Assembly: GCF_900107265.1 (NCBI RefSeq)
Contig: NZ_FNPJ01000004.1
Span: forward strand, 22,141 to 86,140
DNA length: 64,000 nucleotides
Origin: Nitrosomonas sp. Nm33
GTDB lineage: Bacteria; Pseudomonadota; Gammaproteobacteria; Burkholderiales; Nitrosomonadaceae
Direction of reading: 5' to 3'
Shown: in pieces, positions 57,158 to 64,000 of the stretch
Layout: each line of letters begins with the position of its first letter
Position numbering within the stretch: position 1 is the first letter of the stretch
Program-made: the position numbers and the translations under genes
Notes under the pieces: generated by a model
Databases searched by the model: none
What the model saw: only the letters and a program-made list of their open reading frames with translations
What the model was told of the DNA's origin: nothing

Positions 57158-57300
57158 AGACTGTTGAAAAACGTATTCGAGGCAGTCGATGATAGGCAGA
57201 AACATGCGAAAAAAGTGGAGTTTATACCTGAAAAATGAGCATTTGGAGCCTGTTTTTAACACCGCAGCGATCAACTGCGGTTTTTAGGTTTCAACAGCCT
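57158..57300. repeat. 143-bp repeat R2, copy 1
   Basis: AGACTGTTGAAA at the left end and TTTCAACAGCCT at the right end are near-perfect inverted repeats. Near the right end ACCGCAG-CGATCAA-CTGCGGT plus TTTT (57261-57285) would work as a plus-strand terminator. The right end meets the stop of the O-methyltransferase gene. Copy 2 is at 61208-61340. Confidence 0.8.
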
Positions 57301-58336
57301 ACCACGGCTTGCGGCCAGTCACGATACTATAATAGCCAAAAGCTTTATGTATTTGAATTTCCTCAAATCCAATTTCCTTCAGCATCGCTGACAACTCCTG
57401 ACCGGAATATTGTTTGCCCTCAGTCCAACCCAACATCATCATGCTGAATGCTGCGGAAGCGAAAGGACCGGTTTTTTCATCGTTATAAAGCATCTCATGA
57501 ATCACGATCCGTCCTCCGGATTCAAGGCTATCGAAGCTTTTCGCGGTCAGAAAATGACATTTTTCTGGCAGCCAATCGTGATACATATTCGAGAAAAAGT
57601 GAAGATCCGCAGCAGGCCAGTGGTCTCGCCAGATATTGATATCACACGTTTTAACGCGATCTTGTAGTTTGTAGTGGGTAATATAGCTCTGTGCAATCTC
57701 ACACACCTGGGGGAAATCCAGGATATGTGCATGTAAATTTGGCCATCGCAAAGTAGCGCCAATCGAATGTGCGCCAGATCCACCCCCAATATCAAGCATC
57801 ATCCGGTGCTGGGAAAAATCCATGATTTGTGGCCAAACGAGCGCTGGTGTCATGCTGATACTGTGCATGCCGCAAGTGAAGCGTTGGAGCAATTCGATTT
57901 GCTCTTCATGAGATTTAAAAATATCGCCTCCTCCGTAAGCCTGAGCAGAATCGGTGAAGACTGCTTTCTCCAGACCAGCATAGGTACATACTTGATAATT
58001 GTCGATCATCAGATCCCAAAAATATCCAAAGTAGTTTGGGCTGTTTTCGAGCAGATATTCTCTGGTAACCGGCGTCAGCGAATAGTGTCCCGCTTGTAAA
58101 GACAGAAAACCTAATGCAGTAGCCGCCGTCAATATTGCCTCGGCGGGACGCTGCTTTATGTTCAGTGCACTACAAATTTCCGGCAAAGTGCGTGTGTTTT
58201 CAGCCAGCAAAGGAAAAACTCTCAGCCGATGAGCCAGGAGCAGTGCTGGATAGCCATAAATCGCAAATACCACATCCCAGAGCGGACGATCATCCACCTG
58301 TGGTACCTGAATATTGGAAATAATATCTCGCGCCAT
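57299..58336 (-). CDS. O-methyltransferase (HIOMT/ChaK-like, SAM-dependent)
   Basis: A 345-residue protein with an N-terminal winged-helix dimerisation domain (about 1-130) and a SAM domain with MLDIGGGSGAHSIG (about 180), the acidic HILDFPQV and SNMYHDWLPEKCHFLTAKSF as in small-molecule O-methyltransferases, and ESGGRIVIHEM. GGAG is 6 bases before the start. Substrate probably a phenolic or polyketide-like compound, not identifiable. Followed in the opposite sense by the R2 repeat. Confidence 0.88.
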   Translation of the reverse strand: MARDIISNIQVPQVDDRPLWDVVFAIYGYPALLLAHRLRVFPLLAENTRTLPEICSALNIKQRPAEAILTAATALGFLSLQAGHYSLTPVTREYLLENSPNYFGYFWDLMIDNYQVCTYAGLEKAVFTDSAQAYGGGDIFKSHEEQIELLQRFTCGMHSISMTPALVWPQIMDFSQHRMMLDIGGGSGAHSIGATLRWPNLHAHILDFPQVCEIAQSYITHYKLQDRVKTCDINIWRDHWPAADLHFFSNMYHDWLPEKCHFLTAKSFDSLESGGRIVIHEMLYNDEKTGPFASAAFSMMMLGWTEGKQYSGQELSAMLKEIGFEEIQIHKAFGYYSIVTGRKPW

Positions 58337-58418
58337 TTATTCTCCTTTTCTGACTACAAGTAACTGACAGAGTTGGTCAATCGTAAGTATGCATTATTTA
58401 TTAACAATTGTTTGCTAC

Positions 58419-58928
58419 TCAGGTTGCAGAAGTTTCGATAGATTTTTCTGCCTCTATCAGGCGCTTGATATTCTGAACTGTGCGTTCAGCCCCATCTTTT
58501 ATGGCGGCACGGACTAATCCCTCGAAAGGCCGCATGACTACTAATAGTTCAAGCAACTCAAAAGAAAACGTCAGCCTGGTAGATTTCTCAGGATTGATAT
58601 CCTGCAATTCATAAGTACAGCGAAAGGGATCAGATACGCCGACAAGTGTTAAACGCACACCCGGCTCATAAGTAAAAACTTTAAAGCGCGATTCTGTACG
58701 TCGTCCCAGATCGAGACGCACTTGTCGCCCAATCGTTCCAAGTTGCACTGGGCCAGGCGTGAGCTGCTCAAGCTCTTGAACCTCCGGCGACCATTTTTGA
58801 TAATTTTGAAATAAATCTTGACCAAGATATTTGAATAGATCTTTGGTCGAACATTCCACTAAAGTAGAAGCTCTCCCTATGACCGGTTCTGTAGAACCCA
58901 AGTTGAGCATGGAGCCTAAATTGAACAT
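58419..58928 (-). CDS. SRPBCC/polyketide-cyclase-like protein
   Basis: A 169-residue protein of the START-like lipid-binding fold: STLVECSTKDLFKYLGQDLFQNYQKW at the N-terminus, then strands ending TRLTFSFELLELLVVMRPFEGLV and a long C-terminal helix. It binds hydrophobic ligands or acts as cyclase in some members. Adjacent to the O-methyltransferase on the same strand with 82 bases between, so a shared pathway is possible. Confidence 0.75.
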   Translation of the reverse strand: MFNLGSMLNLGSTEPVIGRASTLVECSTKDLFKYLGQDLFQNYQKWSPEVQELEQLTPGPVQLGTIGRQVRLDLGRRTESRFKVFTYEPGVRLTLVGVSDPFRCTYELQDINPEKSTRLTFSFELLELLVVMRPFEGLVRAAIKDGAERTVQNIKRLIEAEKSIETSAT

Positions 58929-59413
58929 ATTACAAGAGTCCCTTCTGGCTAGTTGATGTTCGACTCAGCATCTGTCAAAACGAAGCTTCGCTAACAAATT
59001 TGTTCACAACTTCTCAGCTTATTTCTTGTCGATTAACCTAGACCTTAAACGAATCAGGGATCAGTTTCAAGCTCTTTGTATAAAAAAAACAGCTTGGGAA
59101 ATCAACCCCTATCCGAGAAAGTAACAGAATGGTATAAAATTAGCAATATAGTTAATTTAGCAGGGAAGACCTGACTGAGAGATTGTGAAAACGAAGTTTC
59201 GCCAATAAATCGCTGTGTTGGGCGATATTCGCTCCTCACCTATTTATTTGATTTGATATGTAGCTACGCTACTAAAACTTCGTTTTATCGAAACTCACTC
59301 CGTTCGTTTTCTCGTCGCTGCGTTTGTCCGCTTTGCACTGGGACCATTTCGTTCACTTATTCAGATCTTCCTTAGCTCAACTAAAACTTCATTTCCAAAC
59401 ATCTTGAAAGCTT
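58929..59413. other. Intergenic region before mtfA
   Basis: About 480 bases. Two related short segments, AAAACGAAGCTTCGC near 58978 and AAAACGAAGTTTCGCC near 59188, recur. No gene recognised. Confidence 0.35.
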
Positions 59414-60190
59414 ATGTCATGGGGTCTGAAAAATTGGTGGCGACAGCATATTCTTAAACATGAACCGATAGCTGAAATCAGTTGGCAGAATGCTCTGGCA
59501 CAACTACACTTTCTGCAAGGATTAACTCAGTCTGAAATCATACAACTGCGGCAATGGGCGACTATTTTCTTGCACGATAAGAAAATAAATGGCGCACAGG
59601 GTCTCATTGTCACGGAAGAAATACGTGTCATGATCGCAGCACAGGCCTGCATCCTGATTCTGAATCTTGATCTGGATTATTATCGCGATTGGCTAGAAAT
59701 CATTGTCTATCCAGGGAAATTCATTCTTGATTATGAGTACACCGACGAGCTTGGCATCGTTCACGCTGTCCATATGGCCGCATCAGGCGAATCCTGGCTC
59801 GCTGGACCCGTCATTCTTTCGTGGGAAGATGTCACCGATATCAATAATAAACAAGGACATAATGTGGTAATACATGAGTTTGCCCATAAGCTGGATATGT
59901 TAAATGGTGCTGCCAATGGTTTTCCCCCACTGCATAGCAATATGGATCCTCACCTCTGGACTGCAGTCTTTAGCAAAGCTTTTGAAACTTTCCGTGAGCA
60001 AGTCGATAATGAGGAGGAATTAATCATTGATCCTTATGCCGCCACCAGTCCGGCAGAATTCTTTGCGGTACTGAGTGAAGCTTTTTTCGTCAAGCCGTGC
60101 GCAACAAAACAACATTTCCCACAGGTCTATCAGCAGTTATCCGCGTTCTATCGCCAGAATCCGGCGATGCGATGGCCCCACAGGAGCTAA
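59414..60190 (+). CDS. mtfA: MtfA zinc metallopeptidase (DgsA/Mlc anti-repressor family)
   Basis: A 258-residue protein with the zinc site VIHEFAHKLDMLNGAANGFPPL (about 153-174; HExxH plus distal Glu, here in SPAEFFAVLSEAFF). The N-terminal GLTQSEIIQLRQWATIFLHDKK also matches MtfA. In E. coli MtfA inhibits the glucose repressor Mlc. It ends with TAA and glucokinase starts 3 bases later, so the pair is coupled. The link with glucose phosphorylation suggests a sugar-status role; Mlc itself is not in the window. Confidence 0.92.
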   Translation: MSWGLKNWWRQHILKHEPIAEISWQNALAQLHFLQGLTQSEIIQLRQWATIFLHDKKINGAQGLIVTEEIRVMIAAQACILILNLDLDYYRDWLEIIVYPGKFILDYEYTDELGIVHAVHMAASGESWLAGPVILSWEDVTDINNKQGHNVVIHEFAHKLDMLNGAANGFPPLHSNMDPHLWTAVFSKAFETFREQVDNEEELIIDPYAATSPAEFFAVLSEAFFVKPCATKQHFPQVYQQLSAFYRQNPAMRWPHRS

Positions 60191-60193
60191 TTG

Positions 60194-61201
60194 ATGAGCA
60201 GCTATTTTATTTATGGTGACATAGGTGGCACCAAAACATTATTGCGTACAGAAGTAGTAAATGGAAATAAAACTGAACCATGTTACGAACGGCGCTATGA
60301 CAGCCAAGCTTATGCTGATTTCAATGAGATACTTGCTGATTTCCTTGACAAAGCAGGGATGAATAAAACAAATCGTTATCCAACGTCAGCTTGTTTTGGG
60401 ATAGCAGGTCCGATTGTTTCACAACGGGCAAAGCTGACTAATCTGCCATGGTTGATGGATGCATCAGCGCTTGCGACGGAGTTTTCCATACCCAAGGTAA
60501 AGCTGATCAATGATTTCGAAGCTGTGGCAATCGGTATTGAAAGGTTATCCCGAAATGATCTGGCAACGCTGCAATGGGGGGTAGCAGATGCGCAAGCAAT
60601 GCGGGTAGTGCTAGGCGCGGGTACCGGTATGGGTGTCGCCTGGCTTCATTGGCAAGGTGATCGCTATATTCCGTTACCCACAGAAGGAGGGCACATTGAG
60701 TTCGCCCCTACTACCTCCTTGCAGATGGAATTACTTGATTATTTGATGAAGAAATTTGACCATGTCTCAGTAGAGCGGATTCTTTCAGGACCGGGGTTGA
60801 CCAATATTTTCAATTTCCTGCAAAACGATTCAACAAGATTTCCTGGTATCGTCGTAAATGAATTAAAGGAAGACAGCGGCGCGATCATCACTAAGCTGGC
60901 GTTTGAGCAAAAGTACCCAATCGCACAGCAAGCATTGGAGCTGTTTGTTGAAATCTATGGCGCCTATGCCGGCAATCTGGCACTCTTGGGATTATGCCGG
61001 GGCGGCGTGTATATTGCTGGAGGAATTGCACCCAGAATTATCGACACCTTGATGAAGGGTAGTTTCATGCACGCCTTCTGCAATAAAGGAAGATACACAG
61101 GAATGATGAGCGAGATTCCGGTCCATGTCATCATGAACCCGCAGGTGGGTTTATTGGGTGCTGGTCTCGAAGCGCAGCGGTTGATAAATGCCAGCGCTTA
61201 A
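60194..61201 (+). CDS. glk: Glucokinase (ROK/Glk type)
   Basis: A 335-residue kinase with IYGDIGGTKTLL at the N-terminus (ATP motif), LGAGTGMGVAWL (about 155), PTEGGHIEF (about 177) and LLGLCRGGVYIAGGIAPRI near the end. It makes glucose-6-phosphate. ATG 60194 is preferred to TTG 60191. Coupled to mtfA. A pgi remnant at 24437 shows that this region has lost a partner of this pathway, although an intact pgi may lie elsewhere. Confidence 0.93.
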   Translation: MSSYFIYGDIGGTKTLLRTEVVNGNKTEPCYERRYDSQAYADFNEILADFLDKAGMNKTNRYPTSACFGIAGPIVSQRAKLTNLPWLMDASALATEFSIPKVKLINDFEAVAIGIERLSRNDLATLQWGVADAQAMRVVLGAGTGMGVAWLHWQGDRYIPLPTEGGHIEFAPTTSLQMELLDYLMKKFDHVSVERILSGPGLTNIFNFLQNDSTRFPGIVVNELKEDSGAIITKLAFEQKYPIAQQALELFVEIYGAYAGNLALLGLCRGGVYIAGGIAPRIIDTLMKGSFMHAFCNKGRYTGMMSEIPVHVIMNPQVGLLGAGLEAQRLINASA

Positions 61202-61207
61202 CAGAAC

Positions 61208-61340
61208 AGGCTGTTGAAAAACGTATTCGAGGCAGTCGATGGTAGGCAAAAACAGGCGAAAAAAACGGAGTTTATATCTGATAAATGAGCATTTTGAGCC
61301 TGTTTTTAACACCGCAGCGGCAACGTAGATAGTTTTTCAA
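61208..61340. repeat. R2 repeat, copy 2
   Basis: AGGCTGTTGAAAAACGTATTC at the left with near-identical interior to 57158-57300 (GAGCCTGTTTTTAACACCGCAG) and a degenerate right end AGTTTTTCAA. It lies 6 bases after the glucokinase stop. Confidence 0.8.
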
Positions 61341-61386
61341 TCGTTTTGGTAAAACACCTTCACACACTCCCTACTACAAGAAATCA

Positions 61387-61487
61387 TTCCATTTCCAAAT
61401 CAGACATGACGCAAGAGCGAGCCGCAGACAATATAAATAATACGGCAGGGAGAAGCCGGCAAAGTCAGGTTTGATTTAGAAATGGAA
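61387..61487. repeat. 101-bp MITE-like element R1, copy 4
   Basis: TTCCATTTCCAAATC ... GATTTAGAAATGGAA. Flanks are TCA on the left and CAA on the right, so the clean TTA duplication of copies 1 and 3 is lacking. It ends 26 bases before the DUF4126 gene start and so forms most of its 5' region. Confidence 0.88.
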
Positions 61488-61513
61488 CAACATGACCAAA
61501 AAGGTATATCGAT

Positions 61514-62188
61514 ATGAGTAGTTATGAAGCATTAATGGCCACGTTGGCGCTCACGATGGGCGCATCGTGGGCAAGCGGAATTAATTTGTATGCAGTCATG
61601 CTGGTGCTGGGCCTCGGCGGCGCTACTGACAATATCAACTTACCGACCGAACTGACCGTGCTAGAAAATCCATTGGTGATCGGTGCAGCGGGGCTGATGT
61701 ACATAATTCAATTTTTTGTCGACAAAATACCCGGTTTGGATAGCGCCTGGGACACCCTGCACACTTTTGTTCGCATTCCTGCAGGTGCTATGCTGGCAGC
61801 CGGCACGGTGGGAGATGTCTCTCCCGCGCTGGAAATAGCGGCAGGAATTTTAGGTGGCGGCGTTGCCGCCACCAGTCATGCCACTAAAACAGGCACACGC
61901 TTGATGATCAACACCTCACCCGAACCGGTCACCAACTGGTCTGCCTCGATTAGTGAAGATTTGTTGGTACTAGGTGGCTTATGGACTGCATTGCATCATC
62001 CCATATTATTTCTAATACTGTTCGTTATTTTTATTGGTCTGGCCATCTGGTTATTGCCCAAATTGTGGAAATTGATCAAAGGCGTCTTACTCAAAATGGG
62101 TAGATTCCTTGGTATGGCCAAAGATAGCGCTGCTGAAAGCAGCTATGCCTCTCAGTCAGGAGCTGAAACCAAGCAGCCGGATAAATAA
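61514..62188 (+). CDS. DUF4126 membrane protein
   Basis: A 224-residue protein with hydrophobic helices at about 10-30, 55-75, 95-115 and 150-185 and a polar, lysine-rich tail. LALTMGASWASGINLYAVML and FFVDKIPGLDSAWDTLHTF match DUF4126 (also seen in lysozyme-inhibitor-like or membrane-associated proteins of unknown role). The promoter must lie in or before R1 copy 4. Confidence 0.78.
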   Translation: MSSYEALMATLALTMGASWASGINLYAVMLVLGLGGATDNINLPTELTVLENPLVIGAAGLMYIIQFFVDKIPGLDSAWDTLHTFVRIPAGAMLAAGTVGDVSPALEIAAGILGGGVAATSHATKTGTRLMINTSPEPVTNWSASISEDLLVLGGLWTALHHPILFLILFVIFIGLAIWLLPKLWKLIKGVLLKMGRFLGMAKDSAAESSYASQSGAETKQPDK

Positions 62189-62297
62189 ACTTTTGTAGCC
62201 TCGTCAGTATTAGGCACAGTTCGTTGTCTTTTGAATTGGCTAGCTTCTCCGTTATATCGAACCAGAATGAGAGAATTGACCAGTCCCTCTTATTTTG

Positions 62298-62311
62298 ATT
62301 GATATATCAAT
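62298..62311. promoter_or_regulatory. Perfect 14-bp palindrome before hicA
   Basis: ATTGATATATCAAT is a perfect palindrome 20 bases before the hicA start. HicB antitoxins repress their own operon by binding such sites, so this is a candidate operator. Confidence 0.6.
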
Positions 62312-62331
62312 TTCGGTATATTATTCATAAC

Positions 62332-62517
62332 ATGAACGGAAACGAAATCATCAAACGACTGAAATCTGAAGGATGGCGAGTGAAAAGGATTCGTGGCAGT
62401 CACTATATGATGGAGAAAGACGGTTGTGTTGTTCCTGTGCCCGCTCATAGCTCTACCGAGATAGGAAAAAGCCTTCTATCGGCAATCGAAAAACAAACCG
62501 GGGTTAAATTAAGATGA
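62332..62517 (+). CDS. hicA: HicA toxin (mRNA interferase)
   Basis: A 61-residue protein with the HicA fold: IIKRLKSEGWRVKRIRGSHYMM (catalytic histidine in GSHY) and VPVPAHSSTEIGKSLLSAI. ATG 62332 is chosen; a longer frame from 62299 starts inside the palindrome. It overlaps hicB by ATGA. As a toxin it degrades mRNA until neutralised by HicB. Confidence 0.93.
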   Translation: MNGNEIIKRLKSEGWRVKRIRGSHYMMEKDGCVVPVPAHSSTEIGKSLLSAIEKQTGVKLR

Positions 62518-62930
62518 ATACCTTATATCCAGCAATCTTTGAACCACAAGAGCCTTCTGGCTACTTTGTATGTTTCGTCGATATTCCCGAAGCCATTACG
62601 CAAGGGGAAACCATCGATGAGTGCTTATTTAACGGCACTGAAGTCCTCTCCATGGTGATGGAGGAATATTTGGATTCGGGACGCGATATTCCGCTTCCAA
62701 CTGCAAATCTACCCGATGCCCACTATATCGCCCCGGACGCGCGAATACAGTCCGCCATACTGGTACGCTGGGCACGCGGAAATCGCTCGCTGGCTGAAAT
62801 TGCCCGCGCTTTAGAGACTTCCTGGCCATCCGCTCAGCGCTTGGAAGATCCTCACCACTGGCCTTCCCTCAAACAGCTTGAGAAAGCTGCTTCCGTATTG
62901 GGCAAGAAGCTGGTGCTATCGCTTGAGTAA
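62514..62930 (+). CDS. hicB: HicB antitoxin with C-terminal helix-turn-helix
   Basis: A 138-residue antitoxin: an N-terminal partial RNase H-like domain (YFVCFVDIPEAITQGETIDE) that binds HicA, and a C-terminal DNA-binding part (SLAEIARALETSWPSAQRLED). The start overlaps the hicA stop. It likely binds the palindrome at 62298-62311. Confidence 0.92.
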   Translation: MNTLYPAIFEPQEPSGYFVCFVDIPEAITQGETIDECLFNGTEVLSMVMEEYLDSGRDIPLPTANLPDAHYIAPDARIQSAILVRWARGNRSLAEIARALETSWPSAQRLEDPHHWPSLKQLEKAASVLGKKLVLSLE

Positions 62931-63273
62931 ACCAAGATCGGGCTTCATCTGTCCCAGCCGCCTATGCTATCTGATCGAATATGATCGCCAGCGGCCAGTG
63001 CTGAAAAAAAATTGGGATCAGCGTTAAGTTACTCAGATCCTAATTTGCCTATTTCTCTCTGCTTTTTCTCTTTTTCTTTTAAAAATTTTGGCTTATTCGT
63101 CACATTTGTGGATCTAACCATGTTTATTATGATGAAAGATAAATCGATCTATTTCCATAAAATACAAGGAGATATCATGCGGTTTACAGTAATAGATTTC
63201 ATTTTTGACGTAATGGATTGCATCATTTCAGAGGTTTAATTTTAGTTAGCGAGCAAGAAAGAGTATCCTGGCT
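62931..63273. other. Intergenic region between hicB and the HNH gene
   Basis: AT-rich, no domain-bearing gene. A 36-codon open frame from 63126 is not supported. Confidence 0.3.
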
Positions 63274-63828
63274 ATGGATTGGCAAGAAATCTACAAAGAC
63301 ATTGAGGATAAACTTCTGCGGCATTACCAGTGCGATATCTGGGAGCGAGGACTGTATTACTATCTACTCGGGAAATCCCGCATTCGCGGCCTTGAGTCAA
63401 TAACGGTTCCGCTATCACAAATATCGAATGCTTTGAAGTGTTCGGACTTCCAGTCTCGAAAAACCATCCGATCGCTTGCTGAGAAAGGGTGCATAGAATT
63501 AGAACAAACACGTCTGGGGCATTTCGCAAAGGTTCTTCTCCCTAGCGAGCTATCTCTGCCTGAGCAATCAACCGAAGAACCCCCGATTGATATTGAAACC
63601 ATAGACTTCTATAAGAGCCGACAGTATTTGTCTGCTTTACTAAAGCGCGAGCGTGGGCAGTGCTTTTATTGCCTCCGGGATATCAATGAGGGTTCATGTG
63701 AACTGGATCATATTGAATCACAATTGAAGGGCGGTGGTAACGGCTACCGAAACATAGTCGCCTCTTGTCATCAATGTAACACCAAGAAGCAGGGCGGCAG
63801 CGCTGAAGACCATATCCGGCAGATATAG
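63274..63828 (+). CDS. HNH endonuclease (four-cysteine type)
   Basis: A 184-residue protein. An N-terminal helical region with a predicted winged-helix-like part (about 25-90) precedes a C-terminal HNH module (about 131-175): CFYC, ELDHIESQLKGGG (catalytic His in the DHI motif), NGYRNIVASC and CHQCNTKK, giving four zinc-binding cysteines. Such proteins nick DNA; they occur in phages, islands and defence loci. It is followed by an IS630-like transposase end and preceded by hicAB, so it may be part of a small mobile or defence island. Confidence 0.82.
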   Translation: MDWQEIYKDIEDKLLRHYQCDIWERGLYYYLLGKSRIRGLESITVPLSQISNALKCSDFQSRKTIRSLAEKGCIELEQTRLGHFAKVLLPSELSLPEQSTEEPPIDIETIDFYKSRQYLSALLKRERGQCFYCLRDINEGSCELDHIESQLKGGGNGYRNIVASCHQCNTKKQGGSAEDHIRQI

Positions 63829-63848
63829 CTGATCCCATATAAAATGAT

Positions 63849-64000
63849 TTAAAGTGCATAAGCGGTAAAGAGCTGCTCGATGGAGCATCCTTCCTTTTTT
63901 CTGATTGTTTTGGCCTGGGCCCATTTTGGTTCAATGTCATTAAAGTCTGGAGAATAAGACGGCAAATATTCAAGCGTGTGCCCTGCATTGGCAAAAGCAG
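63849..64000 (-). mobile_element. IS630-family transposase, C-terminal end
   Basis: Read on the minus strand the frame gives LEYLPSYSPDFNDIEPKWAQ and AKTIRKKEGCSIEQLFTAYAL before TAA at 63849-63851. SPDFNDIE is the last DDE catalytic Glu region of IS630-type transposases. The gene enters from beyond the right edge. The terminal inverted repeat downstream of the stop could not be identified. Confidence 0.85.

Noticed and set aside
57261..57285. Terminator for the O-methyltransferase gene
   Set aside because: The T-run follows the stem only in the plus direction, whereas that gene is on the minus strand; it belongs to the R2 repeat.

Overview
The window reads as a chromosome segment of a moderately AT-rich betaproteobacterium, most likely a Nitrosomonas-like ammonia oxidiser. 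This is an inference from the genes and not a database match. The supporting signs are the uvrA / MFS / ssb neighbourhood, a porin-cytochrome (MtrAB-type) electron conduit, a PEP-CTERM protein and a mixture of housekeeping genes with dispersed short repeats. No rRNA, tRNA or CRISPR array was recognised.

Layout. 0-8 kb: the tail of msrA, a Crp/Fnr-type regulator with palindromes beside it, an SPW-like membrane protein, then mtrA (decaheme) and mtrB (outer-membrane barrel) separated by a diverged 582-bp tandem duplication, a monoheme cytochrome and a PEP-CTERM protein. 8-16.4 kb: a five-gene defence operon on the minus strand, hsdR-hsdM-hsdS followed without a break by a four-helix membrane protein and a DUF4868-like protein that together look like Kiwa (KwaA-KwaB). 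16.4-22.6 kb: ssb, a YajR-like transporter, uvrA and glycerate 2-kinase. 22.7-24 kb: a BglII/BstYI-type restriction enzyme with an MT-A70 methylase. 24-26 kb: a decayed patch (pgi tail, transposase remnant, lipoprotein) and an M28 peptidase. 27.4-30.1 kb: a 1.3-1.4 kb tandem duplication, each unit carrying a long conserved leader, a His/Gly-rich RTX-like protein and a strong terminator.

30-41 kb: SDR, lipid-anchored hydrolase, Nudix, then an ATP-grasp ligase / GNAT / DapF-like epimerase cluster, isoaspartyl peptidase, macrodomain protein and a large fusion of a Clp1-like polynucleotide kinase with an RNase Z-like nuclease. 41-52 kb: D,D-carboxypeptidase with SPOR domain, site-2 protease, CheR, a JmjC/cupin protein, a 7 x 19-residue cysteine repeat protein, a Cu/heavy-metal ATPase and a pentapeptide protein. 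52-56 kb: a tightly overlapping operon (DAP-dehydrogenase-like, rtcA, DUF504, M28 peptidase). 56-64 kb: DJ-1/PfpI, O-methyltransferase, SRPBCC, mtfA-glucokinase, DUF4126, hicAB, an HNH nuclease and the end of an IS630-type transposase.

The strongest candidates for new biology are the type I R-M/Kiwa operon, the amino-acid/RNA-end operon at 53-56 kb together with the ATP-grasp/epimerase cluster at 33.7-36.2 kb, the kinase-RNase Z fusion, and the tandem His/Gly proteins. A 101-bp element with terminal inverted repeats occurs four times between 47 and 61.5 kb. Start codons were chosen by Shine-Dalgarno motifs, signal peptides and family length; where these disagree the entry says so.
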